A stretch of DNA of 64,000 bases from Lysinibacillus sp. KCTC 33748. Lineage in GTDB: Bacteria; Bacillota; Bacilli; Bacillales_A; Planococcaceae. Numbering within the stretch: the first letter of the stretch is position 1; each line of letters begins with the position of its first letter. The notes beneath the pieces are model-generated. The model had not been told where the DNA came from. It saw only the letters and a program-made list of their open reading frames with translations, and ran no database searches. The position numbers and the translations under genes are program-made. Of this stretch, positions 46,597-60,889 are shown piece by piece. The stretch spans positions 1 to 64,000 of the forward strand of contig NZ_MWSJ01000009.1 of NCBI RefSeq assembly GCF_002237755.1, in the 5' to 3' direction.

Positions 46597-47345
46597 TTAT
46601 AAATTATAAAATATTGTCGTATTTCTTGTAATGATACGCGCCGCTTCCTCTGTTGTAAGCCCCTTTACCGAAGCAATAACCTCCATGGAATGATCCATCA
46701 TCCATGGGGATGTTTGTCTATTGTTAAAAGAACCTTCGAATGGCCAAGGTCCATCTGTTTCTACCATCATTAGCTCGATTGGGTATTTTTTGATTAGATC
46801 TTGAATTTCAGTCTCATACGTACAATCAGGCGTCACAGAAATGAAATACCCATTATGAATCATCCGTTCAATCTCTTCCTCATCGCCTTTAAACCAATGA
46901 AAATGCGCTTTCTTTACATGATGTTTTTCTAGCAGGTCACAAACAATGGCCGCATCCTCATAAACAGCATGTAACACAATCGGTTTGTTTAATTCCTTTG
47001 CCAATACAATAAACCGTTCTAGCAACACCTCATACGCACGATCATCAATAGCCTTCTCCTGCCTCAAATAATAAGGCAACCCTACCTCGCCAATTGCCAC
47101 CATGTCATGAGCATGTTGACGTATCCAATCGAATAATGCCTCTTCCTCCGCATTACTAGGTAACGGTTGTTCAGGATGAAAGCCAAACGCCGCCTTTACT
47201 TTAGAATAGGCTTTCGACAGCTTCAACGTCTTTTCACATGACGGTAGATTCATGCTTACGGCAATGACATGTTCCGCTTCTTCTAGCAAAGGAGGTATGT
47301 CGTTTTTTTATACTGATCTAAATGAATATGTGCATCAATCAACAT
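46597..47345 (-). CDS. TatD-family metallohydrolase, N-terminus in another frame
   Basis: TatD-like amidohydrolase-fold enzyme of about 249 residues if joined. The main frame (from about 47311) has GEVGLPYY (about 95), HAV (about 130), AHFHWFKG and METDGPWP, the family metal-binding sites. The HxH metal site is encoded just upstream as MLIDAHIHLDQYKK from ATG 47345, which overlaps the end of the ABC ATPase gene. Continuity needs a -1 shift at a run of seven A followed by C, giving KKNDIPPLLEE. It could be real slippage, a one-base loss from A8, or a sequencing error. Being last in a TPP-riboswitch operon suggests a role on a thiamin-related substrate. Confidence 0.7.
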
Positions 47346-48084
47346 TCGCCTCATCCTTTTCTTCTTTTAAATACGAGAATAATTGTTGCTTCAACGCCGT
47401 AAATGAAGCGGAATGGCGGATTTCTTCTTGTCGTGGCCTTGCAAAAGGTACGATTATTTCCTTTTTCATCGTCGCTGGTCGTTTTGTGAGTACAATAATA
47501 CGATCAGCTAAAAACAGAGCTTCCTCAATATTATGTGTAACGAACAATATAGATTTTCTATATTTCTCCCAAATCGATAATAGCCACGCCTGCATTTCAA
47601 GCCTTGTAAACTCATCCAGTGCAGAAAATGGTTCATCTAAACATAAAATAGGTTTATTACTGACAATTGTACGAATAAACGATACCCGTTGTTGCATACC
47701 ACCCGACAGTTCATTAGGAAATGCATTTACAAATGCTGCGAGCCCCACTTTATGTAACCATTCCTTCGCAACGTTGACATTAGGTTTTCCATGGAGCTCC
47801 TCAACCATCGTGACGTTTTCTATGATCGTCCGCCACGGTAATAAACATGGCTGCTGAGGCATATAGCCAATCGTTCCTCTTTTTTTCTGGATATCTGTGC
47901 CGTTTAATAAAATAGCACCTTTATCAATAGAAGAAACACCACCAATTAATTGAAAAAGTGTACTTTTCCCACTGCCAGACGGACCGATAATCGCCACAAA
48001 TTCCCCGTCCTTCACCTCAAAAGATAAATTACGGATAACTGGAAGGGAATCAAAGGATTTATCAATGTTTTGAATGCTTAGCAT
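47335..48084 (-). CDS. thiZ: ABC transporter ATP-binding protein (thiamin-precursor uptake)
   Basis: ATPase of 249 residues in the SsuB/TauB/ThiZ group: Walker A IGPSGSGKST (about 33-42), Q-loop MPQQPCLLPWRT, signature NELSGGMQQRVSFIR (about 130-144), Walker B ILCLDEPFSALDEF, H-loop FVTHNIEEAL. With the permease and the periplasmic-type binding protein it forms the complete importer. The TPP riboswitch upstream identifies the cargo class as a thiamin pyrimidine precursor such as an HMP or formylaminopyrimidine compound. It overlaps the permease gene by 23 bp. Confidence 0.88.
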   Translation of the reverse strand: MLSIQNIDKSFDSLPVIRNLSFEVKDGEFVAIIGPSGSGKSTLFQLIGGVSSIDKGAILLNGTDIQKKRGTIGYMPQQPCLLPWRTIIENVTMVEELHGKPNVNVAKEWLHKVGLAAFVNAFPNELSGGMQQRVSFIRTIVSNKPILCLDEPFSALDEFTRLEMQAWLLSIWEKYRKSILFVTHNIEEALFLADRIIVLTKRPATMKKEIIVPFARPRQEEIRHSASFTALKQQLFSYLKEEKDEANVD

Positions 48085-48832
48085 AGTTTCCTCTCCCCTT
48101 CACAACAAGTTTTTCTAGTACTCGAATAGCACTAAATAATAATAAACTTAAAAATACGATGGCAAAAATCGCTACAAATACACGATCCGTTCGAAATGAA
48201 GATTGTGCCAATGTCATATAAACGCCAATCCCCATTTTCGCTCCTAACCATTCCGCAATAACAGCCCCCATAACGCTATAGGTAGCAGCAATCTTTATGC
48301 CTGAAAAAATTGCTGGATACGCATAAGGCCATTCTAACTTCCAAAAGGTTTGGGCTTTCGTTGCACCGATCATCTCAAAATAATGCTTTAGCTCAGGCGA
48401 AGTTTGACGAAAGCCGTCCATTGCCGAAATAACAATAGGGAAAAAGCACACGAGACAAATAATAATGAGCTTTGGCAATAAACCAAAGCCAAACCAAATG
48501 ATTAATAATGGTGCTAGGACAAGTACCGGGACATTTTGCGACATAATGAGAATAGGATAAAATAGCTCCCTTATAAACGTAAAACGATGTAATAGCACCG
48601 CAACTGTTAGCCCACATAATATCCCGATAGCAAGACCAAGAAGTGCTAATTGGATCGTAGCTAAAGCATGCGGCACAAACGTCTCATACGATTGAAAGCC
48701 CTCTTTCAAAATGGCACTCGGTGCAGGCAAAAGCCAATGTGGAATATCAGCAAAACGGACAATTAGTTCCCATATGAATAAGAGGAAGGCGATAAAAATT
48801 ATCGTCCTTCCTTGTTTAACAGCCTGCTTCAT
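48062..48832 (-). CDS. thiX: ABC transporter permease (thiamin-precursor uptake)
   Basis: 256 residues, about six transmembrane helices. It has the BPD-type cytoplasmic EAA loop (EMIGATKAQTFWKLEWPYAY, about 161-180). Family: SsuC/ThiX permeases. It overlaps its neighbours at both ends, so it is translated in a coupled operon under the TPP riboswitch. Confidence 0.9.
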   Translation of the reverse strand: MKQAVKQGRTIIFIAFLLFIWELIVRFADIPHWLLPAPSAILKEGFQSYETFVPHALATIQLALLGLAIGILCGLTVAVLLHRFTFIRELFYPILIMSQNVPVLVLAPLLIIWFGFGLLPKLIIICLVCFFPIVISAMDGFRQTSPELKHYFEMIGATKAQTFWKLEWPYAYPAIFSGIKIAATYSVMGAVIAEWLGAKMGIGVYMTLAQSSFRTDRVFVAIFAIVFLSLLLFSAIRVLEKLVVKGRGNYAKHSKH

Positions 48833-49122
48833 CCTTTGTATTTCTCCGTTAGCGTATCCATTGTAATACCGGATGGCTGATATAAAATTTTCACTTGCGT
48901 AATGACATTGATTGCGCCAAGCTCAATCATCTTGGCATTCATTTTTTCAATAATTTGCAGCAAAGTCGTAAGCTCGCCTTCCATTGTCGTTTCTAATGGA
49001 TGAACTTCATATTTCACCCCTGAAGCGTCGATCACTGTAATCGCTGCATCGACAAACGGGATCACATCTTCATATGTTTCAGTTTTCGGGATAATTTGTA
49101 CACTTATTAAAGAGTTTGCCAT
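48829..49122 (-). CDS. Thiamine-binding-type protein (MTH1187/YqgV family)
   Basis: Small ferredoxin-like-fold protein of 97 residues from the MTH1187/YqgV family (formerly DUF77), whose members bind thiamin or its pyrimidine moiety. Family signatures are SVQIIPKTETYEDVIPFVDA at the N-terminus, VHPLETTMEGEL (about 41-52) and INVITQVKILYQPS. AAGGAG precedes the ATG. Its place between the binding protein and permease genes supports a cytoplasmic ligand-binding or delivery role in the same pathway. Confidence 0.85.
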   Translation of the reverse strand: MANSLISVQIIPKTETYEDVIPFVDAAITVIDASGVKYEVHPLETTMEGELTTLLQIIEKMNAKMIELGAINVITQVKILYQPSGITMDTLTEKYKG

Positions 49123-49123
49123 A

Positions 49124-50119
49124 TTACTTTGTCTCCTTTTTCGGTAAAAAGTCGTTTGTAAATGCTTGTTTTGCGTTAAATTCGCCCTCTAAAACTTTGT
49201 TATCGGCCATCCATTTCGCGTAGTTTTCCCAGACAGCTAATTTTTGCTCGCCCCATTGTGCAGCATCGTCTTGATACTTATCTGCTAGCCATTCCTGACT
49301 TTTATGCACAAGGTTCTTATCTAAATCAGGTACCGCTTCTAGTAAACTATCAGCTGCCTCATTAGGGTGTTTTATTGCATATTCATAGCCCTTTGCTGCA
49401 GCAGCGACAAAAGCTTTTACCGTCTCAGGATTATCCTGAATCATTTTTTCATTTGTAGCAAGCACAGGTGTGTAATAATCTAATTGCTCACTATAATCTG
49501 TTAAATAAAGCATGTTCAGCTTTTCGCCGCGAAGTTCTGCTTCAATACCTGTCCATGCATAATAAATCCACGCAAAATCAATATCTTTTTTCATCATAGT
49601 GAAGAAATCTAAATCGCCTGCATTGACGATATCTAACTTATTAATATCCGCATTTTTTGTTTGCATAAGTGATTGTAGTACAGCCTTTTCAAGCGGTGCA
49701 CCCCAGCCACCGTATGTTTTCCCTTCAAAATCCTTTGGTGATGTAATGCCTTTTGATGCGGTAGATGCGAAGCCAGAAGTATTATGTTGTATAATCGCTG
49801 CAATCGATACTAAAGGTACATCCTGCACACGCGCCTGTGTAATTCCTTCCTGATAGCTTACGCCAAACTGAGCCTTTCCTGATGCTACAAGCTGATCTGC
49901 ACCCGTTTCGCCAGGTAATAAAATATCAACATCTAAACCTTGTTCCTTAAAGTAGCCAAGTTTTTCAGCTACATATAAACCTGTATGATTTGTGTTCGGT
50001 GTCCAATCAAGAACTACCGATACTTTTGTTAATCCTTTAACATCCTTTTTAGCCTCTTTTTCGCTACAGCCCACTAATGTAAAAAGTGCAACCATTAGGA
50101 CCAATAACCATTTTTTCAT
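49124..50119 (-). CDS. thiY: ABC transporter substrate-binding lipoprotein (NMT1/THI5-like)
   Basis: 331 residues. The lipobox LVGC places the lipid anchor at Cys18. The NMT1/THI5-like fold follows: VSVVLDWTPNTNHTGLYVAE (about 33-52), LPGETGADQLVASGKAQFGV (about 70-89) and ITSPKDFEGKTYGGWG. This family binds formylaminopyrimidine and related thiamin precursors, here captured outside the membrane. First gene of the operon, directly behind the TPP riboswitch and its terminator. AGTACTTGGAGG-type ribosome site upstream. Confidence 0.92.
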   Translation of the reverse strand: MKKWLLVLMVALFTLVGCSEKEAKKDVKGLTKVSVVLDWTPNTNHTGLYVAEKLGYFKEQGLDVDILLPGETGADQLVASGKAQFGVSYQEGITQARVQDVPLVSIAAIIQHNTSGFASTASKGITSPKDFEGKTYGGWGAPLEKAVLQSLMQTKNADINKLDIVNAGDLDFFTMMKKDIDFAWIYYAWTGIEAELRGEKLNMLYLTDYSEQLDYYTPVLATNEKMIQDNPETVKAFVAAAAKGYEYAIKHPNEAADSLLEAVPDLDKNLVHKSQEWLADKYQDDAAQWGEQKLAVWENYAKWMADNKVLEGEFNAKQAFTNDFLPKKETK

Positions 50120-50198
50120 GCTGAATCCTCCAAGTAAGTAGTGTGAAAGTGTTCATAAATGAATGTCTTTACCAGAGGGAAACAAAAGTCTGAAAACA

Positions 50199-50228
50199 TA
50201 AAAAACGCCTAGGATTCCTCCCAGACGT
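50199..50228 (-). terminator. Riboswitch-controlled terminator
   Basis: 10-bp stem ACGTCTGGGA/TCCTAGGCGT with loop GGAA and a U6 tail on the minus strand. It lies between the TPP aptamer and the first gene, so TPP binding likely stops transcription here. Confidence 0.8.
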
Positions 50229-50268
50229 TTTACAATCAGTATCAAAAATTTTCTTTTTTGAATAGATG

Positions 50269-50355
50269 TTCCCTACGCTGGTACGAGCCAAATCAGGTTC
50301 AAAGGGTCAGCGTCTATCGGACACAATCTCAGCTGGCAACTACCAGCCCCCCTAC
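50269..50355 (-). ncRNA. TPP riboswitch (THI element)
   Basis: Minus-strand aptamer with the conserved CTGAGA (in CAGCTGAGATTG), GACCCTTTGAACCTGAT and the closing ACCAGCGTAGGGAA pairing with the opening GGGGGGCTGGT. Placed before the thiY-led transport operon. Senses thiamin pyrophosphate and represses by termination. Confidence 0.95.
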
Positions 50356-50543
50356 ATTCTTTCCATATGAACTTTTCGATGATTATTATACCCATATCCA
50401 TCCGGAAATGACAAGGGTCTGTTTACCGATAGTGATGAATTATTATTAAGCAGCCTCATTTCTAATCATCTAACTGCTATGGCCCTTCATTGAGGTATTT
50501 CTGTTATAACTAGGTATAAAATTCAAAAAATTCTTTAAACATA

Positions 50544-50588
50544 TTGACAATGGAAACATATTACAATAGAATTTGATTGACCAATCAA
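50544..50588 (+). promoter_or_regulatory. Promoter and operator of the TetR-MFS unit
   Basis: TTGACA - 17 bp - TAGAAT (50544-50572) is followed immediately by the inverted repeat TTGATTG-AC-CAATCAA (50573-50588) over the transcription start. The layout suits autorepression by the TetR protein encoded next. Confidence 0.65.
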
Positions 50589-50615
50589 TCATTTATTTTG
50601 GAAGGAGTATCTAAA

Positions 50616-51224
50616 ATGGAAACTAAACTTACTAATGATGAGAAAAAGAAAAGAAAAAGATCTACTATCTTAAACGCTGCCATTAAATTATACAGTGATA
50701 CTGGTTTTGCGGAGACAAAAGTTGCCGACATATCAAAAGAAGCTGGTGTTAGCTTTGGTACCGTATTTACGTATTTTGATTCAAAAGAAGCGCTTTATGA
50801 ATCAGCTATTTTGGAGCCATTGAAGGAAATCAAACCTTATTTTATTGAAATAGGAGAACACTTTAAAGGTGACCCTCTTGAAGTTGTGAAGGAAATGATA
50901 GATTGTCATGTACAGCTTTTTTCAATGAAAAGTGAATACTTACGTCTCATTCAGCAGGTTCTTGCAAGACCTGATCGTTTCCCAAAACTTTTTAAAGAAC
51001 TAGATGATTTCGTAAAAGTATTTATAAACAGTATTTATCCGGTTATTGAAGAAGGTCAAAGGCTTGGTTACTTTTATGAAGAATCACCTTCATTAATTGC
51101 TGAATCGTACTTATCCATCTTAAACGGAATGCGTTTAACATTTATTGATGAATATACAAACGTGATGCGGAAGGATATATCGAGACAAGCTCTAAGATTA
51201 TTTGGGCCTATCAAAAATAACTAA
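50616..51224 (+). CDS. TetR-family transcriptional regulator
   Basis: 202 residues. The TetR DNA-binding domain is at the N-terminus (ETKVADISKEAGVSFGTVFT, about 36-55, then YFDSKEALYESAI). The C-terminal domain resembles multidrug-binding TetR proteins. ATG 50616 follows GGAAGGAG by 8 bases; an 11-codon upstream extension would place the start over the operator and is rejected. It probably represses itself and the MFS gene 63 bp downstream. Confidence 0.88.
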   Translation: METKLTNDEKKKRKRSTILNAAIKLYSDTGFAETKVADISKEAGVSFGTVFTYFDSKEALYESAILEPLKEIKPYFIEIGEHFKGDPLEVVKEMIDCHVQLFSMKSEYLRLIQQVLARPDRFPKLFKELDDFVKVFINSIYPVIEEGQRLGYFYEESPSLIAESYLSILNGMRLTFIDEYTNVMRKDISRQALRLFGPIKNN

Positions 51225-51287
51225 GCCTTCTCCCCCTTTGCCCAGCCAGGACCTGTAGACAATATAGTATTAAATAGGAGTGATTAT

Positions 51288-52574
51288 ATGAAATTGAGAG
51301 ATATCCATCCCAACATCAAACTTCGCCTAGTCATGCAATTTCTAGGCGGTCTTATTTCTATGGCTGTTATCCCTTTTTTGGCTATTTATTTTACTCAAAA
51401 TATCGGAGCTACTAAAACGGCTATTATTCTTATAATAATTGTCATTAGTGGGGTCCTTGGAGGGTTTATCGGAGGGCATATTTCAGATAAAATTGGGCGA
51501 AAAAAAATAATGATTTATTCTGAGATTGGATTATTACTTTCGTATCTGTTTATAGCACTTTGTAATTCCCCTTGGTTTAACCTTCCTTATACTTCTGCAG
51601 CATTCTTCATCATTAATATGTTTTGTGGAGGCATGTTTCAGCCAGCTGCACAAGCTATGATGATTGATGTTACTAATTCTGAATCGAGAAAGCTCGTATT
51701 TACAATTAGCTACTGGCTAGGGAATTTATCAACTGCAATTGGTGGAATCGTTGGGGCATTTCTTTTTAAAAACTACTTATTTGAATTATTTATTGGGATC
51801 TCACTAGTCTCTTTGTTATCTGTTTTTATGACTGTATTTTTCATCACAGAAACTTATTCACCAGAGCCTTCACCTAAGTCTTCTCATCATAAGAAAAAAT
51901 CTTCATCCGTAGAAATGTTTCAAACTTATTCAACCGTTTTAAAAGATAAGCTATTTATGTTTTATATTTTAGGAGCAATCTTGATCTTTACCTTGGAACA
52001 GTCTTTATCAAACTATATTGGGATTCGTCTCGAAAAAGATATACCTCAACATTCAGCTTCTTTGTTTGGAATAGATTTCATGGTAGATGGCACAAAAATG
52101 CTTGGTTTTCTTCGAACAGAGAATACTATTCTTGTAGTTCTCCTCTCAAGTGCTGTATTATTCTTGTTAAAAAAATGCAGTGATCGCTGGACTCTTGTTA
52201 CAGGTATGTTGATCTTTTCTATATGTTTTAGTATCTTTGCTTCTTCAAATAGCGTATTGATTCTTTTTATTGCCATGTTTATTGGAACAATTGGTGAGCT
52301 GATGTTTGTGCCCATTAAACAGGCGATGATAGGAGAACTTGCCCCTTCTAACGCTCGTAGCACCTATATGGCTTTTAATAGCTTAACTACCTATGGAGCA
52401 ATGATTATAGCTTCGTTATTGATCATCGTTGGACAGTGGATTCCCCCTATATATATGAGCGGGTTGCTCCTTATTCTAGGATTAACTGGTACATTTTTGT
52501 ACTACATAATAACAAAAACGCTATACGCTAAAGTTAGTGAAAGGGATGATAGAAAAGTACCTGTTTCTAATTAA
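51288..52574 (+). CDS. MFS transporter
   Basis: Twelve-helix MFS protein of 428 residues. The loop 2-3 motif is GGHISDKIGRKKIMIYSEIG (about 62-81). A long, positively charged central loop with a KSSHHKKKSSS stretch (about 200-210) separates the two halves. The second half includes a DFMVDGTKMLG insertion. Likely drug or metabolite efflux under control of the preceding TetR gene. ATAGGAGTG ribosome site. Confidence 0.85.
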   Translation: MKLRDIHPNIKLRLVMQFLGGLISMAVIPFLAIYFTQNIGATKTAIILIIIVISGVLGGFIGGHISDKIGRKKIMIYSEIGLLLSYLFIALCNSPWFNLPYTSAAFFIINMFCGGMFQPAAQAMMIDVTNSESRKLVFTISYWLGNLSTAIGGIVGAFLFKNYLFELFIGISLVSLLSVFMTVFFITETYSPEPSPKSSHHKKKSSSVEMFQTYSTVLKDKLFMFYILGAILIFTLEQSLSNYIGIRLEKDIPQHSASLFGIDFMVDGTKMLGFLRTENTILVVLLSSAVLFLLKKCSDRWTLVTGMLIFSICFSIFASSNSVLILFIAMFIGTIGELMFVPIKQAMIGELAPSNARSTYMAFNSLTTYGAMIIASLLIIVGQWIPPIYMSGLLLILGLTGTFLYYIITKTLYAKVSERDDRKVPVSN

Positions 52575-52824
52575 GAGAAGCAACAAATACTGTGAAGCTA
52601 AATAGAGAAAGTCTTTCTAATCCCCTAAAGAACCTAAACGTTGCGGCCAAAGAAACCGATGCCTTTGCCGGTATTTTATTGGCTTGCTTCGATGAACTAG
52701 CCCTACAAAAATTTCGATGAATTTGACCCTGATTAAACGTATAAATTGTTAATTGACTTATTAGAGAAAAAAGAAACAATTAGAGTTTAATTTAACTTTG
52801 ATTGTTCATGTGAGGAGAAAAACA

Positions 52825-54231
52825 ATGAAAAAAGCAATCATTTTTTTATGGAGCTTTCTACTCCTACTAACCCCTTTTTCTGCTTCTGCTAAAACGGAAG
52901 ATACTAAACAAAAAATAACAAAGTTTATGGAAGAGTCTTTAGATATGTATAATATTCCCGGCGCATCATTGGCGATATTAGAAAACAGGGAAACGATTTA
53001 TCAAAATCAATGGGGTATTTTAAGTGATGGTTCAAATGTAACAGCAAACACACCGTTTCTTATCGGTTCTTTAAGCAAACCAATTACATCTCTGGCTATT
53101 ATGATGTTAGTGGAAGATGACAAAATAAGGCTGGATGAACCGATACAGTCCTATATTCCATCGTTTACCTATCAAACGGACAGTTCAAAACAAATTACAG
53201 TTTTGCATCTATTAGAACAAACAAGTGGTATTAGTGAACCTGACGGCCTTAAAGTGACGGACAAGGATTGGCCGAAAGAGGGGGCGATCAATCAAGCTAT
53301 AAAAGGACTTAGTGGTGTAGCGTTATCTCACGACCCTGGTGAGGTTTATGAATATAACTCTGCTAACTATTTACTCTTAGGGGCAATTATTGAAAATGTT
53401 TCGAACCAAACCTTTTCAGAGTTTTTGAATATGAATATTTTCACCCCGCTTGGTATGGAAAATTCCGCTGCTGATTATGAAAGTGCGGTAGAAAAAGGAT
53501 ACATACCTGGTTTTGAGTCATGGTTTGGTAGACCAGTTGTAAGTGATGGATTTTATGATCATGCAGGAGCACCTTATGGCTATATTGCGTCAAGTTCAAA
53601 TGATATAGCGAAATTTTTAAAATTTATGTTAGAGGGCGGAGACTTATTATCAGAACAAAACCTTGAGTTATTAAAAACTTCTCCAGAAGAAGGTAAAACA
53701 TACGGTTACGGTTGGCATTTTTCTAAAACAGAACATTTCCCTTTCCACGGTGGAGCAACATCTGATTTTAGATCGCAAATGTTTTTTATACCTGAAGAAA
53801 ATATTGCAGCAGTACTTTTAACCAATAAATATAATTTTATAGAAGATGCTCAAGTTTCTCATATAATGAATGGAATTCGATCCATCCTGAACGGAAAAGG
53901 ACCAGATGAATTGCCTGTACAAAGCTATAGTATCCAATTGAGTATACTGGGAGTTACATTACTCTTAGCTATTTTTACGATTATCCATTTCTTCAGACTT
54001 AGAAGAAATAAGGTTCTAAACAAAAAATTACCGTTCACTGTTGGAATCATTTCACTCCTCCTAGCTGTGGGATTGATCCCACTATTTGTTTATGTTATAG
54101 GTACCCCATGGAAAAGTATTAGGTTCTTCGCACCGGACATATCATTATTAATCTATTGTTTGGTAGGAATATTTGCTCTTAATGGAATTATGACTTTAAT
54201 TATAACAATTCTTAAAAAGAAAATTACCTAA
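52825..54231 (+). CDS. Serine beta-lactamase-like hydrolase with C-terminal membrane helices
   Basis: 468 residues. Signal peptide (MKKAIIFLWSFLLLLTPFSASA) followed by a class C beta-lactamase/esterase domain to about residue 355. It has catalytic SxxK as S82-L-S-K85, a Tyr motif at YNSAN (Y177), and an HGG motif in PFHGGATSDF replacing KTG. The usual YSN is YNS here. Three C-terminal helices anchor it in the membrane. Probably a surface peptidase or esterase; resistance is not implied. ATG 52825 follows TGAGGAGAAA; an earlier start lacks a site. Confidence 0.87.
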   Translation: MKKAIIFLWSFLLLLTPFSASAKTEDTKQKITKFMEESLDMYNIPGASLAILENRETIYQNQWGILSDGSNVTANTPFLIGSLSKPITSLAIMMLVEDDKIRLDEPIQSYIPSFTYQTDSSKQITVLHLLEQTSGISEPDGLKVTDKDWPKEGAINQAIKGLSGVALSHDPGEVYEYNSANYLLLGAIIENVSNQTFSEFLNMNIFTPLGMENSAADYESAVEKGYIPGFESWFGRPVVSDGFYDHAGAPYGYIASSSNDIAKFLKFMLEGGDLLSEQNLELLKTSPEEGKTYGYGWHFSKTEHFPFHGGATSDFRSQMFFIPEENIAAVLLTNKYNFIEDAQVSHIMNGIRSILNGKGPDELPVQSYSIQLSILGVTLLLAIFTIIHFFRLRRNKVLNKKLPFTVGIISLLLAVGLIPLFVYVIGTPWKSIRFFAPDISLLIYCLVGIFALNGIMTLIITILKKKIT

Positions 54232-54531
54232 GCATATCCTTGGGCAAAATACTAAAAAAATATTCAATTATAAGCGCGCTTTAATTAGCAAGGATCACAA
54301 AAATTATCAAACGTTTTTATAAAAGGATGATACAATTATGAGGTTTATTTCAATTTATAGAAGGTCATCCGATGTTTCAACGAGTAAAATAGTTTGTGAA
54401 ATAACGCACTTAAACTCCCATGAAAGAACTTAACCATCTTTCATTTTCTGTGGTGTGGCGCTGGTTTTTGCGCTACATGGATGGCTAACGGGTACTTCAG
54501 TTAAATATTCCATTTGCAAAATATCAAACAT
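54232..54531. other. Gap with a GC-richer dyad
   Basis: No gene. At about 54427-54492 TAACCATC and GATGGCTA flank GTGTGGCGC and GCGCTACAT around TGGTTTTT, a possible long hairpin whose inner stem uses two G-U pairs. Function unknown. Confidence 0.35.
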
Positions 54532-54577
54532 AAAACAGAGTTGATTCTACACATTTTGTAGATTAACTCTGTTTTTA
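54532..54577. terminator. Hairpin terminator
   Basis: AAAACAGAGTT/AACTCTGTTTT arms with an inner TCTAC/GTAGA stem and T-run on the plus strand. It may end the serine hydrolase transcript. Confidence 0.6.
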
Positions 54578-54705
54578 TGTTTTATCTGCAACAATCTTTT
54601 AGAAAACAGCCTAAAAATAAATCAATTTATTATCACTCTACAATTCTCCCATCTTTAGATTGAATAAGTTAGCCAAAGCACAAAGCTGATTAGTTTCAAT
54701 TTACA

Positions 54706-54740
54706 TAAAAAAGCCCAGCTCTCACAAGGAGCTGGGCTAG
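54706..54740 (-). terminator. Terminator after parC
   Basis: AGCCCAGCTC/GAGCTGGGCT stem with a 7-nt loop. On the minus strand TTTTTTATG follows, 11 bp past the parC stop. Confidence 0.9.
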
Positions 54741-54750
54741 AAAATCAATT

Positions 54751-59849
<5,099 letters not shown>

Positions 59850-60452
59850 ATGCTAAATGGACTTATTATTTTATGTGCTTATCTAATCGGCTCTATACCT
59901 TCGGGATTATGGGTAGGCAAAATTTTTTATAAAACGGATATTCGTGAACACGGAAGTGGAAATTTAGGTGCGACAAACACATTTCGTATTTTAGGAAAAA
60001 AAGCGGGAATAGTCGTAACAATTATGGATGTCTTAAAAGGTACAGCAGCCGTATTACTTGTAGCTCTTCCTGTCTTCTCTGACGTCTCCATTCACTCGCT
60101 AATTCTTGGACTAGTAGCCGTTGTTGGTCATATGTTCCCTATCTTTGCAGGTTTCCGCGGTGGGAAAGCAGTGGCAACATCAGCAGGTGTACTCTTAGGT
60201 TATTCATGGCCTCTATTTATCTTACTATTCATCGCTTTTGTTGTAACATTAAAAATAACGAAGATTGTAAGCTTAACTTCGATGATTGCCGCTTTAGTAG
60301 CACTTATTTATTCAATCGTTTATTATTTTGTTACAGGTGATTTTGCGTTAGGTATTTTAGTAGCTTGTTTATTTACCTTTATCATGTATCGTCACCGAGC
60401 AAATATTGCCCGCATTAAAAATGGTACTGAACCAAAGGTAAAATGGCTGTAA
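59850..60452 (+). CDS. plsY: Acyl-phosphate glycerol-3-phosphate acyltransferase
   Basis: Membrane enzyme that acylates glycerol-3-phosphate from acyl-phosphate, the first committed step of phospholipid synthesis. 200 residues, about five to seven helices. Three PlsY motifs are visible: [14 protein letters not shown] (start), [20 protein letters not shown] (about 31-50) and [19 protein letters not shown] (about 93-111). ATG 59850 follows GAAAGGAGT by 8 bases. Divergent from parE, the same order as B. subtilis yneS-parE. Confidence 0.95.
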   Translation: MLNGLIILCAYLIGSIPSGLWVGKIFYKTDIREHGSGNLGATNTFRILGKKAGIVVTIMDVLKGTAAVLLVALPVFSDVSIHSLILGLVAVVGHMFPIFAGFRGGKAVATSAGVLLGYSWPLFILLFIAFVVTLKITKIVSLTSMIAALVALIYSIVYYFVTGDFALGILVACLFTFIMYRHRANIARIKNGTEPKVKWL

Positions 60453-60471
60453 CGAAGAGAGGAGCATTCTA

Positions 60472-60762
60472 ATGAATATCACACTAACAGATAAAGCCCT
60501 ACAATGGTTTAAACAAGAAATGGAAGTAGAATCCGGAGATACTATTCGTTTTTATGCTAGATATGGTGGTTCCAGTCCTTTTCACGAAGGGTTTTCTCTT
60601 GGAATGACACGTGAAGAACCAATCGAAATTGGTGTAAAGACGGTTATTGACAATGTGACCTACTATATTGATGAAAAAGATTTATGGTTCTTCAATGACC
60701 ACAATTTAAATGTAGATGTGGATGCTACTAATGATGAACTAAAATATACGTATACAAAATAA
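60472..60762 (+). CDS. HesB/YneR-family protein lacking cysteines
   Basis: 96-residue HesB-like-fold protein matching B. subtilis YneR. MNITLTDKALQWFKQEM opens the domain; GGSSPFHEGFSLGMTREEP (about 32-50) follows. Iron-sulfur carrier members need three Cys, and there is none here, so it is unlikely to be a cluster scaffold. 20 bp after plsY with GAGAGGAG, and ended by its own terminator, so the two genes share a transcript. Confidence 0.85.
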   Translation: MNITLTDKALQWFKQEMEVESGDTIRFYARYGGSSPFHEGFSLGMTREEPIEIGVKTVIDNVTYYIDEKDLWFFNDHNLNVDVDATNDELKYTYTK

Positions 60763-60806
60763 AGCAGTGTTTCCTTTCTTTATACGAAAGGAACACTGCT
60801 TTTTTC
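60760..60806 (+). terminator. Terminator after the HesB-like gene
   Basis: AAAGCAGTGTT-CCTTTC/GAAAGGAACACTGC with one bulge and a T6 tail. Confidence 0.9.
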
Positions 60807-60889
60807 TATGAAATCACTTCCAACCTTAGTTTATCTTCTCTCAAAGTTGTACATTCTATATTTATGTAAAAACTTGAGGAGGAAAGAAC

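Noticed and set aside
52567..52797. Possible relic gene between the MFS and serine hydrolase genes
   Set aside because: A fragment reading ETDAFAGILLACFDE looks protein-like but has no start, no ribosome site and no family I recognise.
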